Shown here: piece after piece, positions 9,119-18,475 of the stretch
Numbering within the stretch: position 1 is the first letter of the stretch
Layout: each line of letters opens with the position of its first letter
Assembly: GCA_030833845.1 (NCBI GenBank)
Contig: JAURGK010000008.1
Span: forward strand, 19,807 to 83,806
Direction: 5' to 3'
Origin: Crocinitomicaceae bacterium
GTDB lineage: Bacteria > Bacteroidota > Bacteroidia > Flavobacteriales_D > Crocinitomicaceae
Length of the DNA stretch: 64,000 nucleotides
Notes under the pieces: generated by a model
What the model was told of the DNA's origin: nothing
The model's input: only the letters and a program-made list of their open reading frames with translations
Databases searched by the model: none
Translations under genes and position numbers: made by a program

Positions 9119-9981
9119 AATCCGAAGTTACGAAGTTTAGCAATGTCACCTTTAAAGAAATTACCATCCACATGACAATTGATGCCATGTACGACCATTT
9201 TTTCTGAAAACTGATACATCGTCCAAGGCAAATGAGCCACTTTATGATGTGGCCCGTAGGACGCAATCCAAAGTGGGTAGCCTTCAATACTTCCTTTCAA
9301 ATATTGCTCGTAGAAATAACGACCCGTATAAACTATTGGCTTGCAATTGTAGTGTTTACCAATTATTTTCAGCCAATTTTGAACTCCTTCACGCAAATTT
9401 TTCAATCCATAAATGGACATGCGCTCTACATCGAGCACCGGCGGTAAATCACCTTTTTCCAATTCCACATGAGTTATAAACTGTTGGGCTTGTTGTGTAG
9501 AATTTTCTGAAGGTCTGTAATAATGATAAGCTCCCCTTTTGAATCCACATTGTTTGATCGACCTCCAATTGATACCATATTGTGCATCGACACCATCTTT
9601 GCCCATAGTAGCACGCACCAACACAAAACGCAGTGGATGTTTGGTCAAAAGCACCTCTTCCCAATGAATAGCTCCTTGATACTGCGAAATATCTATCCCA
9701 AAGCAGTAATTATGGTCGTCAGCCAAAGCTGTCTGGGCTAAGGTTTCGGGAGTGTTATTTTTCAATACAGGTCGAAATAATTCTATGCGGTCATAAAAAC
9801 GAATGAAAGCAAAAACATAAAGTATAAAACTACCGGTGAGTACCCAAGGCCAAAAAGGTTGTTTTTTTCGCCATTTCTTTTTGGTGAAAATTAATACGAT
9901 GCCGCCAAAAGCCAAGCACCCCAAAACATATTGAGGGTGGTTGAGCAACCATAAGATTAAACTTTTAAGTAGCGTCATCAT
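9115..9981 (-). CDS. Membrane-anchored GH25 (lysozyme-type) muramidase
   Basis: A 288-residue protein. Two N-terminal hydrophobic segments (about 5-30 and 42-60) anchor a glycoside hydrolase family 25 domain (about 92-285). The GH25 landmarks are FGIDISQYQG (first acid Asp), FVLVRATMG, GAYHYYRP, the DxE pair in PPVLDVE, PIVYTGRYF, and LWIASYG then WTMYQFSE. GH25 enzymes hydrolyse N-acetylmuramic acid linkages in peptidoglycan, so a periplasmic wall-remodelling role is likely. It lies eight bases after the LRR gene on the same strand. Confidence 0.87.
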   Translation of the reverse strand: MMTLLKSLILWLLNHPQYVLGCLAFGGIVLIFTKKKWRKKQPFWPWVLTGSFILYVFAFIRFYDRIELFRPVLKNNTPETLAQTALADDHNYCFGIDISQYQGAIHWEEVLLTKHPLRFVLVRATMGKDGVDAQYGINWRSIKQCGFKRGAYHYYRPSENSTQQAQQFITHVELEKGDLPPVLDVERMSIYGLKNLREGVQNWLKIIGKHYNCKPIVYTGRYFYEQYLKGSIEGYPLWIASYGPHHKVAHLPWTMYQFSEKMVVHGINCHVDGNFFKGDIAKLRNFGL

Positions 9982-9989
9982 TGATCAAA

Positions 9990-10556
9990 CTAATCCAAAC
10001 ACTTGCAGGGTGGATCTATCAAAATTTTGGTGTTGGGCAAGCGATCAGAAAGTTGCTTGGCAAAAATTGTCCCGTACATCACTCCTTCTATGTTGAGTAA
10101 TTTTAAATTGGGCAAGCTAAAAATACCCTCTCCAAAATACTCAATACTATTGGCATACAAATCCAAGATTTCCAATGCTTTAAGTGCCTCTATTTGTTCA
10201 GGAAGTAAGGTAATTTGATTTCGATCTACATGCAATACCCTCAGCTGCTGAAGTTGACAAATTACTAAAGGGAAGTTTTCGAATTTATTACGACCTAAAT
10301 TCAGTTTATTTAATTTTTGGAGCGCGGCAAATTCTTGTGGCAACGCCTTTAATCTGTTTTTGCTCAGATCTAATTCTGTAAGTTCAGTAAATCCAAACAA
10401 TTCTCTGGGAATTGATTCCCATTTTTGGGCAGAACAATCTAGCTGCTTAACCAAGAGAGGGTCCATTTTGAGGGCTTGTTCCCAAGAAACGGATTGTGCA
10501 TGTATTTGAAACACGCCAAAAAAAATGATCCAAGTAAACAGCAACCCTTTGCTCAT
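9990..10556 (-). CDS. Secreted leucine-rich repeat protein
   Basis: A short LRR protein of about 188 residues. A signal peptide (MSKGLLFTWIIFFGVFQIHAQ) precedes about five leucine-rich repeats of 23 residues with the pattern LxxLxLxxNxLxxLPxxxxx. The C-terminus PPCKCLD may be a capping motif. The frame extends 12 codons upstream, but the start at 10556 gives a standard signal peptide. It also lies four bases after a TATCTTCG element, the same spacing as other genes in this window. Such proteins bind protein partners; none is identified. Confidence 0.78.
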   Translation of the reverse strand: MSKGLLFTWIIFFGVFQIHAQSVSWEQALKMDPLLVKQLDCSAQKWESIPRELFGFTELTELDLSKNRLKALPQEFAALQKLNKLNLGRNKFENFPLVICQLQQLRVLHVDRNQITLLPEQIEALKALEILDLYANSIEYFGEGIFSLPNLKLLNIEGVMYGTIFAKQLSDRLPNTKILIDPPCKCLD

Positions 10557-10560
10557 AAAG

Positions 10561-10568
10561 CGAAGATA
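10561..10568 (-). promoter_or_regulatory. Near-consensus -7 element four bases before the LRR start
   Basis: Minus-strand TATCTTCG differs from TAnnTTTG at one position and is followed by CTTT and then ATG (10556). The spacing equals that of the exact TAnnTTTG-N4-start cases in this window. No clear -33 TTG is seen. Confidence 0.4.
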
Positions 10569-10626
10569 AATAAAAATAAACCTCTCGTTCATTAATTATT
10601 ATTGTACTTTTAACCATATCTACTAC

Positions 10627-11964
10627 ATGACCAAACCTATGAAAAGCCTCTTTACCTCACTTTTTACGGCAGTTGCAACCATACTTTGGGGCCAAGCCGG
10701 CCCTATTGATTTTGAACCATCCGGTTACGGAGCCACCTGGACCTGGACAACTTTTGAAAACGCAAGCAACCCACCAGTGGAGATGGTATCAAACCCTGCA
10801 CCTGGAGGTATAAATATTTCTAGTACCGTCTGTAAATTCACGGCCTTGGTTGGTGGAGCACCATGGGCTGGATTTGAATCTTTACATGGGCAGGGAATTG
10901 GTTTGTTCAACTTAACTGCTGCCAATTGTCAAATAAAGATGATGGTTTATAAATCTGTGATTAGTCCGGTGGGTATCAAATTTGCCACCCCCGCAGGAGC
11001 CTCAACAGGTGAAATTCTTGTAAGCAATACCCTTGTCAATCAATGGGAAGAATTGACATTTGATTTTTCCAATGTCCTTTCTGCACCTTCTTCAACTGGT
11101 ATTGATCAAATTATTTTCTTTCCAGATTTTGCCCAACGAGCCGATAACAATATCTGTTATTTAGACAACATCAAGTTTTCTAACCAAGATGGATCTCAGA
11201 ACACTGAGCCAATGGGCCCTGCACCTACACCTACTTATCCACCAAATGCTGTCATTTCCCTGTTTAGCAATCCTTACACCAATGTTCCTGTTGATACATG
11301 GCAGGCTCCTTGGTCAAGTGCACAATTGACAGATTTACAAATTCAAGGTAACGACACCAAGCGCTATAATTCCATGAATTTTGTGGGCATTGAAACCCTT
11401 GGAGCCAATCAATTGAACTTAAGTGGTATGACTCATTTTAGAATTGATTACTGGACAGCCAATATGGACCCTTTCAGAGTGAAACTTGTCGATTTTGGAC
11501 AGGATGGACAATATGCAGGTGGCGATGACAGCGAAAGCGAACTTAGCTTTCAACCTACCCCACAAGTTTGGAATACCTTAGAAATTCCATTGTCACAATT
11601 TGCCAATTTAATTGGTCTCAATCACATTTCGCAACTCATTTTATCTGGTGAACCTGTGGGAACAGGTGTGGTTTACATTGACAATGTTTTGTTTTTTGAT
11701 GAAAGCCAGACAGGAATGCAAGATTATTCAAAGCCTGAGAGTCGCATTTTTCCAAATCCTAGTGCAAGTAGTATTCAAGTTCAAAGTGAGCAAATTATAT
11801 TGAAATTAAAAGTTCTCAATGCTAATGGGCAAGAATTCATATGTATGCACCCCAATGAAGAGCAGGTGGTTTTAGACATTTCAAATTTGGCTGTAGGCTG
11901 TTACTTTGTTGAATTGACCCATGCAGATGGCCAAGTCCAAATGTTACGATTGCTGAAAGATTAA
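10627..11964 (+). CDS. T9SS type A sorted surface protein with two carbohydrate-binding-like domains
   Basis: Predicted secreted protein of 445 residues (441 if the second ATG at 10639, MKSLFTSLFTAVATILWGQ, is used; that gives a cleaner signal peptide). Two jelly-roll-like modules resemble carbohydrate-binding modules, each ending in a CYLDNIKF- or VYIDNVLFF-type strand. The C-terminus (about 375-445) is a type A T9SS sorting domain: SRIFPNPSASSIQV, then GCYFVEL and QMLRLLKD. No catalytic domain is seen, so a binding or adhesive role is likely. The stop overlaps the ribF stop by four bases on the opposite strand. Confidence 0.8.
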   Translation: MTKPMKSLFTSLFTAVATILWGQAGPIDFEPSGYGATWTWTTFENASNPPVEMVSNPAPGGINISSTVCKFTALVGGAPWAGFESLHGQGIGLFNLTAANCQIKMMVYKSVISPVGIKFATPAGASTGEILVSNTLVNQWEELTFDFSNVLSAPSSTGIDQIIFFPDFAQRADNNICYLDNIKFSNQDGSQNTEPMGPAPTPTYPPNAVISLFSNPYTNVPVDTWQAPWSSAQLTDLQIQGNDTKRYNSMNFVGIETLGANQLNLSGMTHFRIDYWTANMDPFRVKLVDFGQDGQYAGGDDSESELSFQPTPQVWNTLEIPLSQFANLIGLNHISQLILSGEPVGTGVVYIDNVLFFDESQTGMQDYSKPESRIFPNPSASSIQVQSEQIILKLKVLNANGQEFICMHPNEEQVVLDISNLAVGCYFVELTHADGQVQMLRLLKD

Positions 11965-12896
11965 GCTATTTTGAAATAGCCGCGTACTAGCTTTTCATCA
12001 GTGATGAGTTGATCTTTGAGCGCTGACAAATTTTCAAATTTTTGTTCTGAACGAATTCTTTGGTGAATGCAAAGTGCTAAATATGCCTCGTAGATATCGG
12101 ATTCAAAATCGAAGAAGTGTACTTCAATTTTTCTTTGTTTATTTTCTTCTCTGATTGTTGGACGCCAGCCAATATTCATCATTCCATACAGCATACGCCC
12201 ATCCAATTCACTCGAAACGGCATAAACACCATCTGCAGGTAAAATTTTCTCTAGCTCGGTAAGTTCTACATTGGCAGTAGGGTAGCCAATACTTCGGCCA
12301 TTTTGTAAGCCCCTAGACACAAATCCAGATACTTGATAAGGCTGTCCTAAATAATGGTTAGCTAAGTCGATTTGCCCTGCAGCAATGGCTTTTCTAATTT
12401 TTGAAGAGCTGATATAAACCTCATCTATTTGCTCAACGGGGATTTCCCTTACTTCAAAAAATCCGTCAGCCTCGTATTTTCTCAAAAAATCAATGTTGCC
12501 CTGTCGATCATGGCCAAATTGGTGATCATAGCCAATAATCACGCACTTGGCATTTAAGCCTTTGATGAGTACTTGTTCAACAAATTCTGCAGCTGTTTGC
12601 CTAGCAAAATCTTCACTGAATTCTTGAATTACGACATGATCAAGCCCTAAGGCACCCAACCTCGACAGTTTTTCTTTTTGAGTTTGAATCAGGCCAAGCG
12701 CTTCATTTGGGAAAAGCACTTTGCGCGGATGCGGATGAAATGTGAGTAAAACCGAAACCAAGTTTCGCAGTTTCGCCTCCTTGCATACCGACAATAAAAT
12801 CTTTTGATGACCTAAATGCAAGCCATCAAAGGTTCCAATCGTTACTACCGATGGAAGCTGCGATTTAAAAGTACCTAGACCCCGGTGCTGCTCCAT
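11961..12896 (-). CDS. ribF: Bifunctional riboflavin kinase / FAD synthetase
   Basis: Enzyme of 311 residues that converts riboflavin to FMN and then FAD. The N-terminal adenylyltransferase domain carries GTFDGLHLGH (21-30) and the ISSSKIR motif (162-168). The C-terminal flavokinase domain carries GYPTANVEL (about 205-213) and the NIGWRPT strand. Length and order match the usual bacterial RibF. Its start shares one base with the queA stop, so the two form a translationally coupled pair. Confidence 0.96.
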   Translation of the reverse strand: MEQHRGLGTFKSQLPSVVTIGTFDGLHLGHQKILLSVCKEAKLRNLVSVLLTFHPHPRKVLFPNEALGLIQTQKEKLSRLGALGLDHVVIQEFSEDFARQTAAEFVEQVLIKGLNAKCVIIGYDHQFGHDRQGNIDFLRKYEADGFFEVREIPVEQIDEVYISSSKIRKAIAAGQIDLANHYLGQPYQVSGFVSRGLQNGRSIGYPTANVELTELEKILPADGVYAVSSELDGRMLYGMMNIGWRPTIREENKQRKIEVHFFDFESDIYEAYLALCIHQRIRSEQKFENLSALKDQLITDEKLVRGYFKIA

Positions 12897-13954
12897 TAGA
12901 GGATAAGCATAGCGTCGCCGTAAGAATAAAAGCGGTACTTTTCTTTTACTGCCTCTTCATATGCTTTGTGCATGAGTTCATGCCCCATAAAGGCAGAAAT
13001 CATCATCAAAAGTGTTGAAAGTGGCGTATGAAAGTTCGTAATCAAACAATCGGCAATGCTGAACTCATAAGGCGGAAAAATGAATTTATTTGTCCAGCCA
13101 TCATAAGGCTTGAGTAAGCCTTCAGTAGAAACAGAAGATTCAATTGAGCGCATAGAGGTAGTGCCAATTGCACATACTTTGCGCTTGTTGCGTTTGGCAT
13201 CATTAACCATTTGGACTGCAGCCTCCGGTATAATGGCCTGTTCAGAATCCATTTTGTGTTTTGTAAGATCTTCAACTTCTACGGAGCGGAATGTACCTAA
13301 ACCTACATGCAATGTGAGTTCAGCAAAATTGATTCCTTTCAATTCCAAACGTTTCAATAATTGTTTTGAAAAATGGAGGCCTGCAGTAGGGGCAGCAACT
13401 GCACCTTCTACGCTTGCAAAAACGGTTTGGTAACGCTCTTCATCCTCTGGCTCTACTTCTCTTTTGATATATTTTGGTAATGGTGTTTCACCAAGTTCTG
13501 TGATTTTAGCCTTGAAATCTTCATAGGGGCCGTCAAATAAAAAGCGCAAGGTTCTGCCTCGGGAGGTTGTGTTGTCAATCACCTCAGCTACCAAAGAATC
13601 ATCTTCTCCAAAATACAATTTGTTGCCAATTCGAATTTTGCGTGCCGGATCCACCAAGACATCCCAGAGTAAACTCTCGCGGTTGAGCTCTCTAAGAAGG
13701 AAAACCTCGATTTTGGCACCCGTTTTTTCTTTGTTGCCATACATGCGTGCAGGAAAAACACGGGTATTGTTTCTAATCATGACATCGCCTTCCTCAAAAT
13801 AGTCAAGCACATCTCGAAACATTTTGTGTTCTATGAGACCAGTATCACGATGCACAACCATTAGGCGGCATTCGTCACGGTTTTCTTCAGGATAGTTTGC
13901 GATTAATTCTTCCGGCAAATGGAAGTCAAAATCAGATAATTTCATTTTACTCAT
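12896..13954 (-). CDS. queA: S-adenosylmethionine:tRNA ribosyltransferase-isomerase
   Basis: QueA (352 residues) transfers and isomerises the ribosyl group of SAM onto preQ1-tRNA to give epoxyqueuosine. The family signatures are present: an opening [21 protein letters not shown], the [10 protein letters not shown] segment, [11 protein letters not shown] and the ending [15 protein letters not shown] promoter-like pair lies upstream (13990..14021), and ribF follows with a one-base overlap. A second ATG three codons downstream (MKLSDFDF) is an alternative start. Confidence 0.96.
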   Translation of the reverse strand: MSKMKLSDFDFHLPEELIANYPEENRDECRLMVVHRDTGLIEHKMFRDVLDYFEEGDVMIRNNTRVFPARMYGNKEKTGAKIEVFLLRELNRESLLWDVLVDPARKIRIGNKLYFGEDDSLVAEVIDNTTSRGRTLRFLFDGPYEDFKAKITELGETPLPKYIKREVEPEDEERYQTVFASVEGAVAAPTAGLHFSKQLLKRLELKGINFAELTLHVGLGTFRSVEVEDLTKHKMDSEQAIIPEAAVQMVNDAKRNKRKVCAIGTTSMRSIESSVSTEGLLKPYDGWTNKFIFPPYEFSIADCLITNFHTPLSTLLMMISAFMGHELMHKAYEEAVKEKYRFYSYGDAMLIL

Positions 13955-13989
13955 AGCACTTTATTTTATACCCAACTCAAACGGGAGCG

Positions 13990-14021
13990 CAAAGATACAA
14001 CATCGAGACCCCCTCTGTCAA
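13990..14021 (-). promoter_or_regulatory. Candidate promoter of queA-ribF
   Basis: On the minus strand, TTG (14019..14021) and TATCTTTG (13990..13997) are separated by 21 bases. This matches the Bacteroidota -33/-7 arrangement. Thirty-five bases separate the -7 element from the queA ATG. Confidence 0.55.
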
Positions 14022-14039
14022 GTATTTGGACAAGTATTT

Positions 14040-15701
14040 CTAAAATTGGAAGTAAACAAAGGCTTTGAAAGTGTCTGAAACAGCCTGATACATGATAAAA
14101 ACAGCTAGTGCAAAGGCGAATCCCTGAAGAGGCATGGGCCATTTTGAAAAGAAGAGTACGGTCTTGTCTTTCCAACTTTGAGGCAACCAGTGGGTAATAT
14201 ATCCCAAAATCATTAGACAGAAAATAACCCAGAAATTATTCCATACAATCCACCATACATCGAAGGATAAATCAAATTTGGTCCCGATAATTTCGAGGAA
14301 TTGCAAAGGCTGGTCAGACTCTGGCAAACGGAACCAAATGCGTGTAAAAGTGATAAAGGATAAGGTAAATAAAATTCGCCAAAAACGCACAAGCCAAGAA
14401 TTGCTTTGTTCATAGGGGCTGATGCGTTTCCAATAATTGTACATGATCAGTGCTGCTCCGTTCATTGCTCCCCAAATCACAAAATTCTGGCTAGCACCAT
14501 GCCACAAACCGCCGACAACCATCGTGATAAGCAAATTCAAATCGCGCACTGCAAAAGTGCGGAAGGCTTTCCAAAAACGCCAAAGCAACAAATAAAGCGT
14601 CAATAATATCCCGTAGGTATACCAAAGTTCTATCCACCCCGTGATGAAGTACAAGAACCCAAGAATCACGGCCGTAAGGATGCCTGTTCCTATGGTGCCC
14701 TTTTGATTTCCACCCAGTGGGATATAAAGATAATCCCTAAGCCATGAACTCAAAGATTTATGCCACCTGCGCCAAAATTCAGCAACTGACAACGACTTAT
14801 ATGGTGAATTGAAATTCTCTAGCAAGTTGAATCCCATCAGTTTAGACACCCCAATTGCCATATCGGTATAGCCAGAAAAGTCTGCATAGATCTGCAAGGA
14901 ATAACCGAACATGGCCAAAACACTTACAAACCCTGGATAAGAACCTGGAGCATCCAGGACCTTGTCTATGAATTGAACAGCGATATAATCAGCAAATACC
15001 AATTTTTTCAATAGCCCTTTTGCAATCATCCATAGCGCCCAAGAAAATTCATATTTACTCAATTGGTAGGGTTGGCCAATCTGGGGTATAAAGTCCCGAG
15101 CGCGAACAATTGGTCCGGCAATCAGGTGCGGGAAATAGGTTACATAAAAGGCATAATCAAAGAAATTCCTTGCAGCCTTAATTTCTTTACGCGAGATATC
15201 TACCAAGTAAGAAATATTATGAAATGTAAAAAATGAGACCCCTACCGGGACCAAAATTTTTTCTACAAAACTCCCTTTTCCAAACAACTCATTACCCAGT
15301 ACTGCAAACTGATTGACCACATTGAAATGGGTTCCAAATTGTGCATTAAATGCATCAGTAAAGAAGTAGGCATACTTGAAATAGAATAAACCTAGCAAGT
15401 TGATGGTGAGCCCTGTAATAAGAAAAATTTTGCCTGATTTTTGCCCTTCCTTGTTTTGAACGGCTAATCCAATCAAGTAATTGAATAGGAGCATGAAGCC
15501 TAGTAAGAGCACAAAATTTCCGGAAGTTTTAAAATAAAAGAAAAGACTTACTCCGGTCAAAAAAATACTTCGCAGTAAAAAACGTTTGTGAATTAAAACA
15601 AAAACGGCCATCACCAAAACAAAAAATAGCCAGAAATCTAAACGTGTAAATAACAAGCTTTCTTGCTGTTGCCATGAAAATAACTCGTGTAGTCGATTCA
15701 T
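14040..15701 (-). CDS. MBOAT family O-acyltransferase (AlgI/DltB-like)
   Basis: Polytopic membrane acyltransferase of 553 residues. The MBOAT core has the segment EFWRRWHKSLSSWLRDYLYIP and the active-site His in GGLWHGAS, with at least ten transmembrane helices. Family members move acyl (often acetyl) groups across the membrane for transfer to alginate, teichoic acid or other glycans, usually with SGNH partners. Here two SGNH proteins lie directly upstream on the same strand (7 bp gap), which supports a polysaccharide O-acylation module. The acceptor glycan cannot be named from this window. Confidence 0.9.
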   Translation of the reverse strand: MNRLHELFSWQQQESLLFTRLDFWLFFVLVMAVFVLIHKRFLLRSIFLTGVSLFFYFKTSGNFVLLLGFMLLFNYLIGLAVQNKEGQKSGKIFLITGLTINLLGLFYFKYAYFFTDAFNAQFGTHFNVVNQFAVLGNELFGKGSFVEKILVPVGVSFFTFHNISYLVDISRKEIKAARNFFDYAFYVTYFPHLIAGPIVRARDFIPQIGQPYQLSKYEFSWALWMIAKGLLKKLVFADYIAVQFIDKVLDAPGSYPGFVSVLAMFGYSLQIYADFSGYTDMAIGVSKLMGFNLLENFNSPYKSLSVAEFWRRWHKSLSSWLRDYLYIPLGGNQKGTIGTGILTAVILGFLYFITGWIELWYTYGILLTLYLLLWRFWKAFRTFAVRDLNLLITMVVGGLWHGASQNFVIWGAMNGAALIMYNYWKRISPYEQSNSWLVRFWRILFTLSFITFTRIWFRLPESDQPLQFLEIIGTKFDLSFDVWWIVWNNFWVIFCLMILGYITHWLPQSWKDKTVLFFSKWPMPLQGFAFALAVFIMYQAVSDTFKAFVYFQF

Positions 15702-15708
15702 AGATTTC

Positions 15709-16974
15709 TTAAAATTGATTTTCGTTTAATAAGGCCTTTTTAAATGCTTCTATCAATAAGTCGCCTTTTAAATGGTAGCCTGTAGAAGTAAAATGGACAT
15801 AGTCTGCTTGCATCAATCCTGCGTTCTTCCAGGTCAATGACGATCCCAATTCGCCCATGATTCCATAAAAATCCCAAACACCTGTATGATACGTTTTGGC
15901 CAACTGAAAAATCACTTCGCGCTGCCGTTCGGTATTGCGATTTGGATATTTTCGCTTATAGTAATCATCGTTGGGAACAGTAAGTAAAATAGCACATTTT
16001 GGATTGCTTTGCAGGACCAATTGTATCATTTTTTCCAAATTTTCCTTGTAGGTTTTTGGACTAAATGCTTCATAGGAGCAATGCGCATCATTGGTGCCGA
16101 CCGAGAAGATAAAAAGATCTGGGGGGCTGAGTTCTAAATCCCTACTGAAATTATTGTTTGCCAGATAAGTTGGAAGGCTCGCACCGTTGATACCTATAGC
16201 TGTATAACGAATTCCGGGTAGTTCATTGAGAAATTCAATACCATAAAGTTCCATTTCAAATGCTTCAGCTATGTTTTTGGTAAACATCAAGTCCAAAGAA
16301 TCTAGGTGATCTGAAAAATTTATTTCTGTGTAACCTAATTCTGGAAAATATGCAACCTCAGTTACCAAGAGTTCTTGATCTCCAAAATTAAGGTCGTAAG
16401 GGAAAAGGCCTGTGTTGTGATATACTCTTAGGCGGTTATAAGGCGGCTTTACTGCGGTGCGCAAATGCTTGAAATAGAGCAATACTATAGAGTCTGAACA
16501 GGTAATGGCTGCTCCACTCAGGCCATAATCTAGGTCTTCGGGGCGTTGATTTACGCTTCTGTATCCTTTCCAAGAATTCGGTGAGCTGAAATTATAATTT
16601 GAAGGGTTATTGGTATGGGCGAGATTGAATGGAAAAACCAAACCTCGTTCCCCACTCAAGCCAGGCCAATTCGATTGTAAAAAAGTACGAAAATCGTGGG
16701 TATAAATATCGGCCTGTAAATGGGAGCCACCAATATGGTAAAAATTTAATTTGCCTGATTTAGTGGAAATCATTTCTTGCAATTCTTGCTCTAGATGCTC
16801 CCAATTTGGGTTGACAGTATCAAAGAACTGAAATTGGTTGCACTGAATTTCAATGAAATTATATTGGTCGGCTATTTTTTTCTCTCTCGGACTTAAATAA
16901 GATTTTAATGAATCATTTTGACCTTGTCCGAAATTTAAAAAAGGAAGTAGAGCAAACCAAAAGAATATTCTCAT
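15709..16974 (-). CDS. Secreted SGNH/GDSL hydrolase-family protein (acylation partner)
   Basis: A 421-residue exported protein with a signal peptide (about 1-18). The SGNH fold blocks are visible. Block I is IGGSHLQAD with the nucleophile at about Ser84. Block III is FSVGTNDAH with its Asn. Block V is DYVHFTSTGYHL, giving the Asp-x-x-His pair. The ATG overlaps the upstream SGNH stop (TAATG), so it is translationally coupled. In AlgJ/AlgX-type systems such proteins attach the acyl group to the glycan in the periplasm; the same is inferred here. Confidence 0.83.
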   Translation of the reverse strand: MRIFFWFALLPFLNFGQGQNDSLKSYLSPREKKIADQYNFIEIQCNQFQFFDTVNPNWEHLEQELQEMISTKSGKLNFYHIGGSHLQADIYTHDFRTFLQSNWPGLSGERGLVFPFNLAHTNNPSNYNFSSPNSWKGYRSVNQRPEDLDYGLSGAAITCSDSIVLLYFKHLRTAVKPPYNRLRVYHNTGLFPYDLNFGDQELLVTEVAYFPELGYTEINFSDHLDSLDLMFTKNIAEAFEMELYGIEFLNELPGIRYTAIGINGASLPTYLANNNFSRDLELSPPDLFIFSVGTNDAHCSYEAFSPKTYKENLEKMIQLVLQSNPKCAILLTVPNDDYYKRKYPNRNTERQREVIFQLAKTYHTGVWDFYGIMGELGSSLTWKNAGLMQADYVHFTSTGYHLKGDLLIEAFKKALLNENQF

Positions 16975-18425
16975 TATTGGCCTCCTTTTTTACTGAGCCA
17001 ATCGCTGTATGCTGCACCGAATGCTTCATAAAAGTACTCAGAGGCAATGCTTGCACCACGTGGCGAAAAATGGATGTAATCCTTGCCTGCTAATCCTTGC
17101 TCTACCCATGATGGCATGGAATTGTAACCGCCCATAGCTGCATATAAATTCCAAAAAGCAGCACCTGTATCGCCACACATTTTTCGCATGCAATCAACAG
17201 TATATGGCAGCAGCGGGTAGGTCTCAAATATACCCTCGTTTAACCGCGACATATCGCTAGGGCCAATAAGTATGATTGCCGCATCAGGCACCAACTTTTG
17301 AATGTATCCAATTCTGTTTTTCAGAGCTCCGACATAGGAGCGAACACCGCTGCTATCTTTAAAAGTATGCACAGAATTACCGCCAAATTGTAAAATAAAA
17401 AGTTTGGTGTCCGCCTGACGGTGCATTTGTGCAAAAAGTGCTGCTTCTGAAGAACTGAGGTCATGGCCAGAGGATCCTCGCATGGCAACATTATTCACCT
17501 GTACCCCAACATCACCTTCCAGACTAAAGCCAGAAAAGACTGGGCTCTGTGTTGAAGAAAAAACATACCTTAATTTGCCAGGTGTTTTTTCAAAACTCAA
17601 AGGTAAAACATGCGCCGCTCCATCTGCAATGAGGGAATCTTCATGAATGAGCTTGTCATTCTCATATACTTTTACAGCACAGGGGGCCACACAACTATTG
17701 TAATAACACTTCACTTGGGTGTAGGTCCTAGCGCGCGCATATGCTGCATTAGAGGGTGTAATTTCAATCCATGCTTCGGTGGGCGTTGCTGAATTTGGAT
17801 CAGTGATTGTAAAGGTCGCAGCCGATAACAAGGCACCGTATTTCTTACTAGTTAATTTGGGAGGCCAAAAAGCAGTCAGTCTTTTGAAATTAGATGAAAC
17901 TGTTTGTTTGTAGCTCATTGTCGGATAAACATTATAGGCTGGAATAAAGCCAGGGCCAATGCCACCAAATTGTTGTTGAATGCGCTGTCGAATATAACCT
18001 GTCATGCGGTCTCCTTCAATTTGAGAGTCTCCGTAATGAAAAATACTGATTTTTTGACCTGTGGCCGCAGATTGAAGTGCGGCAAAAAATTTAGCCAAAC
18101 GCTCCTCTGCAGACTTACTTAAATACAATGGGTTACCAGATTCTGTAGCCATATTTCCGCCATCAGGTGCTCCTGCCTGCCCTGAACTCTGGCCCGTATG
18201 TTTGATAGCCTGATTGATGTTGGTTGTATCAACGGCGCCAACAATCTTTTCAATATTTTTCTTTTCTTGTTTTTTTGCCACCCAGATCCGCTCCCAAGGT
18301 AAAAATTTCCACCTCACACCCATCCAGTCAATGCCGTCTTTAGGAATGAATGCACTTGGAATCATCAATAAAGACAACACCAGAACTAAAAAAAGCAGAA
18401 CTTTGTATGGACGAATTTGTTTCAC
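16974..18425 (-). CDS. Membrane-anchored SGNH/GDSL hydrolase-family protein
   Basis: A 483-residue paralogue of the following gene, with an N-terminal membrane anchor (about residues 8-28, LLFLVLVLSLLMIP) and a hydrophilic linker rich in Gly, Ala and Gln. SGNH blocks: IFHYGDSQIEGD (nucleophile Ser), LFILQFGGNSVH (block III Asn), then DYIHFSPRG (Asp-x-x-His). It is first in the three-gene acylation operon. A -7-like TATATTTG (18442..18449) lies 16 bases upstream in the divergent gap with the DUF255 gene. Confidence 0.82.
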   Translation of the reverse strand: MKQIRPYKVLLFLVLVLSLLMIPSAFIPKDGIDWMGVRWKFLPWERIWVAKKQEKKNIEKIVGAVDTTNINQAIKHTGQSSGQAGAPDGGNMATESGNPLYLSKSAEERLAKFFAALQSAATGQKISIFHYGDSQIEGDRMTGYIRQRIQQQFGGIGPGFIPAYNVYPTMSYKQTVSSNFKRLTAFWPPKLTSKKYGALLSAATFTITDPNSATPTEAWIEITPSNAAYARARTYTQVKCYYNSCVAPCAVKVYENDKLIHEDSLIADGAAHVLPLSFEKTPGKLRYVFSSTQSPVFSGFSLEGDVGVQVNNVAMRGSSGHDLSSSEAALFAQMHRQADTKLFILQFGGNSVHTFKDSSGVRSYVGALKNRIGYIQKLVPDAAIILIGPSDMSRLNEGIFETYPLLPYTVDCMRKMCGDTGAAFWNLYAAMGGYNSMPSWVEQGLAGKDYIHFSPRGASIASEYFYEAFGAAYSDWLSKKGGQ

Positions 18426-18441
18426 GGATTACTTTTCAGAA

Positions 18442-18449
18442 CAAATATA
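18442..18449 (-). promoter_or_regulatory. Candidate -7 element of the SGNH-SGNH-MBOAT operon
   Basis: Minus-strand TATATTTG matches TAnnTTTG and lies 16 bases before the ATG at 18425. No -33 TTG is found at the usual spacing, so this is a weak call. Confidence 0.35.
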
Positions 18450-18475
18450 ATTCTTCTATCAGCATTAAAAAAAAT

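Noticed and set aside
11965..11980. Inverted repeat GCTATTT/AAATAGC at the convergent ends of the T9SS gene and ribF
   Set aside because: Seven base pairs with a two-base loop and no T tract; it lies in ribF coding sequence and is too weak to call a terminator.
13966..14175. 69-residue frame in the queA-MBOAT gap
   Set aside because: It mostly overlaps the MBOAT 3' end and carries the queA promoter; no plausible protein.
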